DNA from: Chromera velia
Lineage: Eukaryota; Sar; Chromeraceae
Reading direction: 5' to 3'
Length of the DNA: 28,938 bases
NCBI GenBank assembly: GCA_018398765.1
Contig: JAHBMJ010001558.1
Location: 1-28,938 of the forward strand
The stretch's first letter is position 1; every line of letters begins with the position of its first letter. The notes under the pieces are model-generated. The model saw only the letters and a list, made by a program, of their open reading frames with translations. It had not been told where the DNA came from and ran no database searches. The position numbers and the translations under genes are program-made. Below, one piece after another: positions 1 to 13,438 of the stretch.

Positions 1-539
1 CCCCCCCCCCCCCCCCCCCCGTTTGATCCGACGGGTCCCCCCCCCCGTTCGCGCTCTGCGGCCCCGTCCGAAGGACGGGGCCCCCCCGTCGGGCAGGCTC
101 CTGCCTGCCCCACCGACGGGGTCCCACCCCCCCGTCCAAAAGAGATTTTACACCCTTATATCCCTATCTTTTATTCCACTTCCTATCACTTCTAGAGTAG
201 TCTTCATGATCTGCGGTAGCCTTCATTACTATATCCTCCCCCATTATATTGAATGAGCCTTGCTCTCATTTTCTAGCTTTTTCTTTCCATTCGTCTTTTT
301 CTCTCTGTTTCTGCCATAATCTCTGTCATACATACTGTTATGTACTGCCGTCAGGATGATCAACCACATGTAAGCGTCGTACTAAGCGACCATATGCAAA
401 TTGTGGTCAAACCCTTTAAATTCATCTTTTAAATATATATTTTTTATTTACATCTAGTTTTATGTGCTATTAACATAGATTTAATATCAAACATATCAAC
501 GTTTTAAAACTTTTCACACCAACAAGTTTCAGGTTGAGT
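1..539. other. Poly-C edge and AT-rich spacer, no gene seen
   Basis: The first 20 bases are all C and are followed by about 110 bases of C/G-rich sequence with several more C runs. From about 150 onward the sequence becomes AT-rich. The short open frame at 23-256 is a low-complexity translation of the C runs and resembles nothing I know. The poly-C could be a contig edge or a real homopolymer. No promoter or RNA gene is evident. Confidence 0.5.
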
Positions 540-3109
<2,570 letters not shown>

Positions 3110-3841
3110 TTCGTTCGCGAGAAAAGTCGACTATATGTTATATACTAGGGATGTCCCGACGTGTCCGTCGCAATCTGGTAGTGATTCTGACGCGGAGTCG
3201 TATTCAAACAATCACGCACCCCAAGTGCATGGTTGTTTAGAAGAAGAGCATCAACATTCTGGAGTGATTCGATCGCAATTAATTAATTATAAACTTTGGG
3301 GTTGTAGGCGAAGACGCCGCTGTTATACGTACTGTGTTACACGGCGTAACATCGGCGCAACACACGCGCACTTCCAGGCGGGGATCGACCTGCATGCTTT
3401 GACGCACGCATTATTGTGCGTGCATGGGGAATCATGGCCCCGGAAAGCGAAGCGGGGGGCACTTACCAAACTTTTACCTATTCTACAGCGCATATGAATG
3501 ATGATGCTGCGCATATGAATAGAACAGCCAGCCAGAAAACGTGACAGCTAGTTAGTGAGAAGTGAGCAAAAGTCTTCAAACGAGAGGTCATGAGAGGTTT
3601 GAACACTCTCTGCAGAGAAGAAGATTGTTCCATACTTTCTCAGTCTGACTGCATGTGTAAAGAGAATCCATTTATGTACATATGTAACGTTCTAACACCT
3701 CGCAACCCCCACAAATCGGCCGGATGTTGTTTCGTTCTTTTTGACCTGAGGGCAATGAAGCAGCAACTGAGCAGCACAGCCAAACAGTGAACTCTTTCCG
3801 AACAAAGAGAGCTCTTTGCTTCGATTTGTCATCACACAATA
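3110..3841. other. Intergenic region, no convincing gene
   Basis: An open frame at 3135-3497 (plus) begins with a Ser/Asp-rich stretch (SQSGSDSDAESYSNNH) followed by an arginine run. It has no family resemblance that I can name, and its codon use is not convincing. A 7-bp stem hairpin lies at 3404-3423. GCGCATATGAAT occurs twice within about 40 bases near 3488-3519. No RNA gene was recognised. Confidence 0.4.
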
Positions 3842-4270
3842 TGATTGATTGATTGATTGATTGATTGATGCCAAACCCTAGGTGGAGTTAGAACTCCCAG
3901 GCAGCGCATACATGCATGGGTCTGTTCAATTATGCCAGCTGCATGCTAAGTGGACGACAGTTATTCAAACTTAATCTAATTAATCATTTACTACAAAATG
4001 GCCAGAAATCATAAAGAGGAGAGAGGGTTGAGAACGCAAGAGCGATGTGATAAACTTGCGAACCCCCAGATCAGAAAAAGAGGCGGATGCAAAAGGTGAG
4101 TCACAACGAGTGAAGCGGTCTGATTGAATTAATGTCAACCACTGTAAAAAGCCTTGTTCGGCAGTCCATCGGGGGCAGACAGAGAGCCGATGAATAAAAT
4201 TATCTACACACCGGCAGCAGGCTTCATAGGTGCACAGCTTTCTATCAGAGCAACCAACAGGCAGCCCACC

Positions 4271-4768
4271 TTACCCGCCCATCGGGTTATATGTCAGCAT
4301 GCGCAAAAAAGAAAAGATTGAGCCATCTGTAACCAACACGGCAGAATGGGGAAGGGCAGAGACGGAAGGAACACCGGAGGATGACTTGCTGCACAGGAGG
4401 AAGACAAACATACGGCGGGAGGACGGGAAGTCGCGCTGCAGAGGGGTGAGTCTAGTAAGGAGGGGAAAGTGAGAGGAGGATTGCCCATCATCCTCAGAAG
4501 CCTTCATGCATTCCTTTGCAACCGTCTGTCTCACCTTGCCCTTAAAGAAAAGTGAGCCAGTGCCGTGTGCCCTACGACCATTCTGCCCGCGTTGGGAAGA
4601 CAGATCGGGCTCGACCCTCAGCGAGCGGACAAAAATCAAATCAGCCCAACGAAGCAGCCTGTCTATAGATCTTGTGAATTGTTGGCAGCAGTTGTTCTTC
4701 CAGGCATGCAACATGACTGCAGGAATAGTGTGTGTTGTGATGGAAAGAGAGTGCCAACAGTCAGTCAC
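4271..4768 (-). pseudogene. Possible frameshifted C-terminal part of the LINE ORF
   Basis: This open frame overlaps the end of the reverse-transcriptase frame by four bases, but in another phase. It contains short protein-like stretches such as RLLRWADLIFVRSLRVE and SLFFKGKVRQTVAKE, followed by a less convincing Ser-rich end. I read it as the continuation of the element after a frameshift near 4765. Its tail below about 4480 may already be untranslated. I see no zinc knuckle or RNase H motif. Confidence 0.4.
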
Positions 4769-6960
4769 GTGGGAGCAGAGAAGGGCCTTAGGGCTTTGCA
4801 GGGAAGAAGACTAAGGATACAAAGAGAGGGCAGACGGAGGCTGCGAGCAGACAAATGACCACACCAACAGGCAAACCGAAGCTGCAAAGCATCAAGAGCG
4901 AGCAGGTCTGCATCCCGCACTGGCAGACATTCAAGGCAGTAGAGCGCTACGGGGGTCCAGCAGGCTCTAAAGACTGTTACCTGCGCGTTAATGCTGAGCG
5001 GGCCCATGCTTGCAATCAACGCAATTACCCCTCCCAGAGCCCACGAAGCAGAAGCAATACGGGATTCAATTGTCTTGTTCAAATACCCCCTTTTAAAGAA
5101 AACACACCCCAGATATTTGTATTCGGAGGCTTCTCTCCCACCATACATGACTCTACCTGCAGACTGCCCCAGAGCCAAGGCAGACAGACGCAAGATTTTC
5201 GTTTTTTTTAAGTTTACAGTCAATCCCCATTCCTTACAATACCCTTCCAAGGCTGAGAACTTCTTTTGCAGATCTGAGATGGAATAAGTAAGGAAACAGA
5301 GATCATCCGCATACCTTAGACTGCCTAAGATGCAGTTGTCAAGGAGGACAGGTCCAGGCTCTCTCTCGGGCTCCTCGACGCTGCCCTCCCCCATTCTGCT
5401 GTCTGACCATCCTGCTCCCTCTGCTTCTCTGTCTACGGCCCCCTCGTTCTTACTAACTGAACACATACGGGGAAGGTCATTGATATAGATAAGAAAGAGA
5501 ATGGGAGAGAGAGCATCACCTTGCTTTACCCCAGCGCCCTCCTAAAAATGTAAAGAGTCCCCGTCTACCTTTTCCCAGACCTCCCTGTACATTTCACATA
5601 TCATACACACATCTGCCTCACACACACCTTCTCTTCTCAGTTTCTGAATTAGCTTACCTCTCGGCATAGTGTCAAAAGCTTTGGAAAAATCAACAAAGCC
5701 TGCCAGCAGAGCTTTTTTTTTCTTTTTAGAGGAGAGAATGGCAGAAACAAGCGTGCCTACCCCTTCTCTCGTTCCCACCCCTTGTCTGAAACCTAACTGC
5801 CTGATGTCAAGCTCAATTTGAGAGCGCACACGACCGTCCATCAACAAACCAAAAAGTTTTGCAAAAGGGTTGACAACGTGAATAGGCCTCCATTCATTGG
5901 GAGAGGGAGAGGCAGGGCCTTTAGGGATAGGACAGATACGCAGCACATTCTAGGAGGGAGGCCAGCAAGCAAAGATATGCATACAATTAAACAAAACAAA
6001 AAGTAAAAAACAAGAGAGCGCCGAGTGCACAAAACAAAGGTCAAGCTGAGCGGGGGAGATTCCTTCAAGGCCAGAGGCTTTCTTTCTATTCATTTTCTTT
6101 AGAGCAGAGGAGATTTGATGAACAGAGAAGGGCAAAATAGAAGGGTGAAAAGGAGGAGGGGCAGGTGGGAGGGTGGAAGGAAGAGGCTCTTCATTCTTGT
6201 CTTCAAACACCCCCGCCCAATGATTTGAGAACTCACGTGGAGAAGGACAGGAGGCTCCCCCAGCTGAGGCAGCTTTTTTTTTTCTCCTCCAAATAGCAAG
6301 CGGGTCTTTTAATGCCTCTTCTTGTACCCTCCGGGCTTGTGCTCTCTCTCACGTAACTCTCTTTCTTTTGAACAGAGTACGACGGACTTGCAGAAGCCTC
6401 TGCAGTCTATCGAACTCTATTCCCCTTCCATTCCCATCTCTCACTAGCTTTCATCTCTCGTCTGCCTCTCTAACCTCTTTCTGTAAAGCTTTACATTCCA
6501 AATCAAACCATACCTCTCTCTTTGATCGTCTACCTTCTGGGCCAGGCCCCTTGTTCCCTGTCTGCTTGATCGGCCCTACCAGTATACACGACTATTCCTC
6601 AACTAACCTGTGCAGACACGCACGATCGTCACCGCCCTCCGAAGTCAGCCCTGGTTGGGGATGCGGGGACACTGGGGGGGGCGGAGGAGCAGGCGGCTCC
6701 TCGAATGGTTCGATCTGCTCATGATAGGCCCACAAGCCAGGCCATCGATCCTCAACAAACGATCTCACTGCTGCTGCAAGCGGCGTGATTTCTTCATCAG
6801 AGACCGGGGCTGTGCGGTTTGAACAGAAAAGGGGAGGACAATCAGAGAGGTTTTGGTGGGGTGGGAGAGCATCTTCGGATTCGGGTTCGGCCGAGGGAGG
6901 GGAGAAGGAGAAGGAAACGGTCGCATGGTCGGGGGAGGCAATACCATCAAAGTCAACCTC
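4765..6960 (-). pseudogene. Reverse transcriptase of the LINE remnant, five in-frame stops
   Basis: Motifs appear in reverse-transcriptase order: RKKASGLEGISPAQL (fingers), then RICPIPKG and NEWRPI, GFRQGVGTREGV, the first catalytic-Asp block FVDFSKAFDTMPRGKL, GVKQGDALSPILFLIYINDL, and the catalytic YADD at 5302-5313 within LRYADDLCFLTYS. Motifs after it include LTVNLKKTK and YKYLGCVF. All lie in one frame interrupted by stops at 6592-6594 (TAG), 6451-6453 (TGA), 6349-6351 (TGA), 5950-5952 (TAG) and 5542-5544 (TAG). The stop at 5950 falls in WPPS-stop-NVLR, where the family usually has Trp. The copy cannot make a full protein by normal decoding. I cannot assign a clade. Confidence 0.88.
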
Positions 6961-9472
6961 TTAATCAGAATATACACGGTTTTATTCTCTTCTCACCTCT
7001 CCAGGCGTGTATTGGTCCGGTATGCATAGGTTTGGTTCGTATTTCTATCAATCCTAGTTACTCTACATAGACACCCCACGTGGTTTCTACGCCTGCCCTA
7101 GAACTGCCATGAAAATTCCTTCCTGCGAGATGTGCTGAAGACTCTGCATGCTTAAAGCCTCACACTCTTAATCACTCTCTGCCTTGCTGGATATGTTCAG
7201 GTGATCTACAATATACATAGAGGGGAAGAAAAGAAATCCTGCATGTTCATCGATCGAGTTCCTTCAACACTGGATAAAAAACAGGATAATATAGGAGAAT
7301 GAGCCTGATCGAGAGGACCTTTGGCATTATCCAGCATAACAGCACTTTCAAATGCCCGTTGGTACGTCTTTTTCTTCTCTTCAAAGGGGAAGAAGGCCCG
7401 CATTCTAAAGTATGCGCATGCAATCGTAGCAAAACGATAGCAGGCCGAAGATGGAGTTCACCGTGCAAGTCTAGGGAAAGAGAAAGGACACAAGCCGGCG
7501 TACAATAAAAGAAGAGGAACAGTCAGGTCGGAGCGATGTATGGGTGGTAGTCAACATATAGTTGCTCTGCAGTAAGGAGTGTGCGTGCGTGATGGAAATA
7601 GAAAAGGATAGAAAAAGGTCGGTGGCTCACGGGTTTTTCTGTTAAGGACGTGAGATAGAGGCTCTTCCCAGTACCCGGGAACGTATCCTGATTGATACTT
7701 GTGTGAAGACGAAGAGTGAATGTGAAAAAAACGAATGAACAAACGAATAAGTGAAAAAGCATGTATTCCTATCAGCAACATGCACACATGCGCCCCCGCA
7801 CGCCCACACATATGCATAACGGGACGGGCACCCCGATGATGACGACAAGGGCGGCGGATTCGTGAAAGGGGGACGGCGTATGAGGAAGGGGGGATAGAAA
7901 ACAACATATACCTTCAGCCTCGCTACCTTGGAGGGTGAGTGTTACATACATGTGTTGCAGTGTTGCATTAGTATTGCATAAGTGTTATATTAGTACGTGG
8001 TTGTAGTTGTTCATATTCATGTGGAAGCAGGCTAAGCTGTGGCGGTTTACTCCTTTTGTTTACAACTGCATGCATGGGTTACCATTTGTCTCTGGTTTCA
8101 GAGACCCTAGACTTAACCACAATTAAGTAAAGTAAGTAAGTACGTGTTGCATGAGTATGCATAAGTGTTGCATTAGTGTTGCATGAGTGTTACACTAATT
8201 CAACTTAGGATGTTGCACTCGCTGCATGTTACATCTGGTTGTATTTAATTATTATTTAATTTAGTTGTGTGTTGTATTGTATTGTAATATATTCTGATTT
8301 ATTCTGTTTTTAAAGAAATTAGTGTTTAATTTAAATTACAAGAAATTAATTTAACTGATGATCCCTCCCGTACAAGATTATATATAGTGTCTTTCTATCT
8401 ATTCTTCCTTAAAAGTTTTGAAATCATTCTAAAAAATTATTCTTGTTTATTTTTAATACTTTACCTTTCCTCTAGCCTTTCCGTGGACGTGACAGACCTG
8501 AGACAAAAAGAGAGAGAATCTGTAGAAAACAATATATTGTATCAATTTCAATTGAAAGTACTTATCATTTTTCATTTAATTTTGAAACAAAATTTGATGA
8601 TCAGCTTTAATACTTCAACCATTTCTAGTAATGGAATCTAGCTAGAAATCTAGTTTTTGATTAACTTTGCACATCACATCCAACAGAGTGAAACGTGCAC
8701 GACTGTTTGTAAGGCTATTTTTGATCGAACTTTTGGGTTTAAACCTTGTATATGATCTAGAGTTATTAAATATAAAAGAGTAAAGTATTGGTACTTGATA
8801 GGTATCGGGTATCGAAACCGATCCCTAAAATCGGACCAAATTGATACTTTCGATGCCTTTTTAATACTTTTGATACCAACCAAATTTTGAAGCATTTGTA
8901 GGCTTTTGGAGGGAGAGAGAGGAGAGATGATGATGATTTGTAAGTAAATGGCAGGATCGGTGAAGGAAGAAACGGTACTCATGCTTTCAACTTCCAGACA
9001 GTAAGTAAATGCGTGACTGGAGTGACGCTGTATGCATAGAACTTGATAGAAATTGATTGCCAGGTCCGAGATGGAGGCAAGTGGTCATATTGCACATCTG
9101 GGGTGAATGAGTTTGACTGACTTTCCCGCGACTTCATGCACATGCGCATTTCGAGCCAGTATGGCGGGTCAGTAAAGAATCGATACACGCATGCATACCA
9201 GTGAATTACACATGTTCGTATTGCAAAGTACGTGCTATGCAATGTTGTTAAAAGTGTTGTAATTGATGTAGACGGACAGAATTTCTATCCTCGTACGTGT
9301 AGAAAGCTCTCCATCACTGGTTTCCGGCTTGTTAGACGCTGGTGGATTGGTTGCCAACCACAGTAAACAAAGACCTAATCTTATAAGCTTGGTTGCCAAG
9401 TGTTTTTCAGTCTAGCAACAGTTGTGCTTACTGCACGGTTGTCTAGATTTTCTATTAAGAGAGAGGAGCTAC

Positions 9473-9508
<36 letters not shown>

Positions 9509-10413
9509 CTTTAGAGAGCGGTATGATTGTTAAAATAGTTAAATACGCAAGACGGGCATAGACCAGGCCTGTACGGGCCGTGTGTATGCAGATCTGCGCA
9601 CGTTTTGAATGCCGGGGCCTGCCATCCTTGACACGCATCATGTGGATCCATGCATCTGCCCTCTCTCAGAGAAAATTTAATCCAGAAAAAACCAGATTGC
9701 TTCTCATTCGAGTGGAAACAGACTTCTCTTCATCTTTTCATTGGCAATGCTTAAAGGTCGTGAGACAAGTTATATCTAACCCCAAGTCCGCTTAGATTTA
9801 CAAATTTAAAGCCTTAATCTCAAATAAAATCAATCAATCAAAATCAAATTAAAAACCTATTAAATGATTCAAATCAACCCTGGTCACTATGTATTAACAA
9901 CACTTTGAAATTTTATACTCTGAAAATAAGTCTGAATGAAGCTTTTCTGCGTGATCGAATACTACTAGAACCGTTACTTCAACCATAACTAGGTGTGAAT
10001 ATGTGTATCATCATGCACATTTAATTCACTCTATTAGTAATTCGCGCGGCAACTCTCCCAAAAGTGACGACACTGAAAAAGAACAGAGCTCGAATGTATT
10101 CAACTAGGCTCGGAACCAAGACTGCAGCCCTAGGCCTCTAGCTAGGGCCTCTAGACGAATCCTGATGACAAAGAGAGTGCAAGCGTTCCAGCGGTCTCAA
10201 TTAACTACTGAGCTTGCATGGTGTCTGTACAGTCAGTCAGTCACTCAGTCGACAGTTGAGCTGATTCGGCTACGCGTATGGTATCTTCAATTGCCAGAAC
10301 GGCTGCTGTCCGAGCAGGTGCACAGAGGGAGGGAGAAATCGAGACTGACTACAGGGCAGGCAGCCCGAGGAGAGGAGAGGAGAGGACGCTGCATGCCCCC
10401 TCGATCGATCCTT
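6961..10413. other. Gene-poor, largely AT-rich region
   Basis: No open frame here has recognisable protein character. Two blocks (about 7940-8000 and 8138-8212) carry loose repeats of TGTTGCAT-NAG. 8220-8660 is strongly AT-rich. 8790-8885 has clustered GGTATCG / TGATAC words. A (GA)n tract lies at about 9472-9509, and CAAT-type short repeats lie near 9825-9842. The AT-rich composition contrasts with the gene-containing middle of the window and suggests old mobile-element debris, but I could not identify an element. Confidence 0.5.
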
Positions 10414-12617
10414 TCATTTCGTTTCCTCCCCTGCGCCACTGGAAGCTCTCTGGAAGGCTGCAGCCCCTTCGGGAGCGACGGGGGCGATTTTCATCTCTCT
10501 GGAGAGGGCCTTGGGGAGAGGGAGGAAGTCGTCCCTGTCTGCCAGGTTCAGTCTCTCCCTCTCCCTCTGCAGCCTCCCCGAAAACCCCCCCCGGCCAAGA
10601 AAGGGCTTCTCCACGAGGCCGTGGAAGAGAACGGAGGGGGGAAGGGCAGAAAGTTGCTCCTCCAGGAGAGCTCGACTCTCAACAACTGCAGGCAAGGAGG
10701 GGGGGACGGAGAGGGAAATTCTTTTCGTCGTAGTCAATTTTGGCCCTGCAGATTTTAACAAGTGCTTCTTTCACTTCACTCGTGCACACGAACCCTTAAA
10801 GAGAGCCCGCATCTCAGTGACTACAGGCCCCCCGGGAGAGTGGGGTAAAGAGAGCATGCACGGAAAGCGGCGAAGGAGACGAGGAAGGGGGAATGGAGAG
10901 ACTTGACCACAATGTGTTCTTGATCTTCTTTATATCCCTCGCCCGATTTCACTCAAGCTCGCACTCCAATGACGCAAGTCAGAACGAGTAGGGGCTGCAT
11001 GTTGAAAGAACCGTTTGCCTGAAAGTCAAGGGAGGGAGGGCGCCTCCCTCTCCTTCTTCCTTCTTTGTCAGACCTTCTCATAGATTTGCTTGATCATTCC
11101 GCGCTCTCTACTGCCTTGCATTACATTCTGTTCGTATTCCGGGAGAGAAAAGGAAAGAGAAGAAAAGAAAGCTGCGCATGCACATTCAAGGGACACGAAA
11201 GAAAAAACCTTCAGGGAGTAATTGCGCCTCTCATAGACACAACCCCGTGTGGGTGCATTCAAACCCATTCAAGCTACCCATCCACCCCCTATCCGTTCGT
11301 CTCCTGCAGGACAAAAAAAAAGAGACGGACTGGAGTCTTCATCCAATTCAAAAAAGAAACCTCAGGGGGGGAAGAAAGGAAGAATCTCAACTAACTGACG
11401 ATAGAGCAGATAGTGGAGGCAGGCTTCTTGCGCCTCCCTCGACCACTCCCTGCTCACTTCCGCTGCGATTCTCTTTGCCTCCTTCTTCTCCCACTCGAGA
11501 GAGGAAAAGAAAGAAGAGGGGGGCGCCTGGTTTTTTGGCTGCTGAGGCGGTGCAGAGGAAGAGGGGGCGGGGGCAGAAGAGGAGGCAGGCGATGCGGCGG
11601 CGGCAGGGCCTCCGAAGGAAAAGACGGACTGCGGCTGGGGAGGGGGGGGTCTCGCTGCCGCAGCCGTAGCCGAAGGCTCTTTGTGAACATTCCCAAAGGC
11701 GGAAGCGACCCAGGAGTATCCTGTTCCGGCTGTCTTGGGTTGTGGTGGGGCTGTTTCTTTTTGTTTGATCGAGGCGAAAGCTGAGGCTGCGAGCGCTCTC
11801 TGGAGGGGTGAGAGCTTCAGAAGCGCGGCAGTCCCCTTAAGGAGAAGCTCCATGCAGACACCGGAAGCCTGCAGGGACGGGGGGGGGAGAGGATGAAAAA
11901 CTGCGAAGAAGGGGAAATCTGGTTCTGGAAATGAAACGAAAAGTAAACATGAAGATGAAGAGATGCGCTGCCGGATCTGTGCAGACAGGCGAGAGAGAAG
12001 CAGCTGAAACGGAGCGTGTCCGTTGACGCTGTGTCCTGCAGAGAGACTTCGGGCGCGGCAAGGAAGAAGGAAGGACAGACGGGAAGAGAGGAGGGAAGAC
12101 GGGAAGGAAGAAGGACAGACGGGAAGAAGAAAGGAGGGATGACAAGAAGCAGAAAGAAGACGGGAAGGAAGAAGGGAAGGAGGGAAGACGGGAAGAAGAA
12201 AGAACGGAAAACGGGAAGCAAGGAAGACGGAAAGAGGTTCGGAAGGAAGCAGGGAAACAAGAAGGACAAGGACACAGGGTAGAAGGATGAAATGCAAGAA
12301 TCTCAGAAGGAGTCTGAATGATGACTCTCAAGCGACCCTGTGAAGATAGACAATGCCTGTCTGTCAGGAGGCAAAATTGTGAAGCTGGGTTGGTTGGTTC
12401 AGAGAGCGCAACGGAGGGAGAACGGAAGGGAAGGGAAGGGATGATCAGGCAATGAGAAAGGAGGGAGCGAGCCAAGAGGAGGCGAACGAAGAGACAGCAG
12501 GAGGGAACCCGGTTTCATTTTGGAACATTTCTGGCTTTCTTTCTTCGTTCCTTCCTTCCTTCCTTCCTTCCTTCCTTCCTTCCCTCCTCCATTGCTTGCT
12601 TACTTGTTCTCTTTGTT

Positions 12618-12666
<49 letters not shown>

Positions 12667-13438
12667 TCTCACTAAGTTCTTTTATTTCTGTCTTTCTTCT
12701 CTTCTGTGCTTCCTTAAACCTCAGTATTTGTTTTTCTGCCACGAAAGAAAACGGGACGACGAGATAAAGTGACAGAGATAATCAGGTCGACTGACAGATC
12801 GACGGGCAGACAACAAAAACTTGCCTCAGATTCCCACAGGGCAAAATGGGAAACTGCCTTGGCATGGGATGGGAGAGGAAACAATTTAGAAGAGAAAGCC
12901 AGTGAAACGAAAATCTAGAACCAACAAGAGAGCTTCACAGAGAGAGATAAGACCCTCAGTGCGTAAATTAATGGGATTTTTAAGAAGGTTGACTGACGGT
13001 CGTGACTGCGTAGCGAGTGTGGAAGTCAACAGAGGGTTCGGAGGGAGTGGGCAGGGGTCTTCGGACGCGAATCGTTCCAGCGGCAGGCTCCACTTCTTGT
13101 TCCACGATCCGCACAATTCCCGTCGGAGCCTTCTTCTGCTGTTGCGTCTCTGCCACCTTCTGCTTCTTCTGAGGAGGCTCCTCTGCCACTTCGCCTGCTT
13201 CTGAGGAAGCGTCGCTGTGGAGATCCAGAGAACTCAACCCCAATCCCTGCACGTGAGACTCTCCGAGGAGCTCGCCCATCTTTTTCTTGCGCGCATTGTC
13301 GAACTCTCTTGCGCTTCTGAAAAGGTGATAGCTTCTGCTCTCAACTATCCAAAAAAAAGAGTTTGGGTCAGTCTCAGGGCCGGGCTGTGTTCTCTTCGGC
13401 ACCTTGGTGACCGCAAAATCATTCGAGAGTCCCGACAT
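10414..13438 (-). CDS. Unrecognised protein, probably nuclear (three-exon model, 393 residues)
   Basis: Proposed minus-strand exons are 13438-12998, 11868-11400 and 10685-10414 (stop). Both donors are GTCAGT, both acceptors end CTGCAG, and the phases (0, then 1) agree. Exon 1 has a basic start (TKVPKR), a charged stretch (AREFDNARKKKMGELLG) and PPQKKQKV at residues 88-95, which resembles a monopartite nuclear localisation signal. Exon 2 begins with a Leu/Ala-rich helix-like stretch, then a Pro/Ala/Ser-rich disordered region with FSFGG, then a charged helix (EWEKKEAKRIAAEVSREW). Exon 3 is charged and ends GAGEETK. I do not recognise a family; the FG-containing linker alone is not enough to call a nucleoporin. 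A second acceptor 60 nt upstream (exon 3 from 10745) keeps the frame and would add 20 residues. The gene is divergent from the CDO-CSAD gene. Confidence 0.5.
11869..12997. repeat. Intron with purine-rich minisatellite and CCTT / CT tracts
   Basis: This is probably intron 1 of the neighbouring minus-strand gene. It contains a degenerate purine-rich minisatellite at about 12055-12250 built from GACGGGAAGAAG-like units, a (CCTT)n tract at 12548-12583 and a (CT)n tract at 12621-12664. Open frames across it are Arg/Lys/Glu or Ser/Phe/Leu repeats and are not genes. Confidence 0.7.

Larger units (their letters stand above)
3842..6960 (-). mobile_element. Degenerate LINE-type (non-LTR) retrotransposon, 5'-truncated
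   Basis: Read on the minus strand, one frame starting at 6960 shows in order: the end of an AP-endonuclease-like domain (SPDHATVSFSF, 6916-6936 and beyond), a Pro-rich linker, a charged linker (FDLECKALQKEVREADER) and a reverse transcriptase. A TAA at 6961-6963 and loss of endonuclease homology upstream suggest 5' truncation, as is usual for LINEs. No long terminal repeats or integrase were seen, which argues against an LTR element. After the frame ends at 4765, a second open frame (4271-4768) in another phase may hold the C-terminal part. The (GATT)n tract at 3842-3869 could be the microsatellite tail of the element, (AATC)n in element sense, but that boundary is a guess. The 3' limit could equally be near 4230. 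Confidence 0.75.

Noticed and set aside
3135..3497. 120-codon plus-strand frame with Ser/Asp-rich start
   Set aside because: Considered as a transposase N terminus, but it has no catalytic motif and no inverted terminal repeats.
3868..3902. Possible tRNA B-box (GAGTTAGAACTCCCAG)
   Set aside because: No matching A-box or cloverleaf could be drawn around it.
4765..6960. TAG/TGA stops as evidence of stop-codon reassignment
   Set aside because: The fused gene and other exons use ordinary sense codons and end at normal stops. A decayed retrotransposon explains the stops more simply.
11362..12297. Reading the whole 311-codon minus frame as one exon with a signal peptide
   Set aside because: The part above 11868 is a translation of the purine minisatellite complement, and a clear CTGCAG acceptor starts the exon at 11868.
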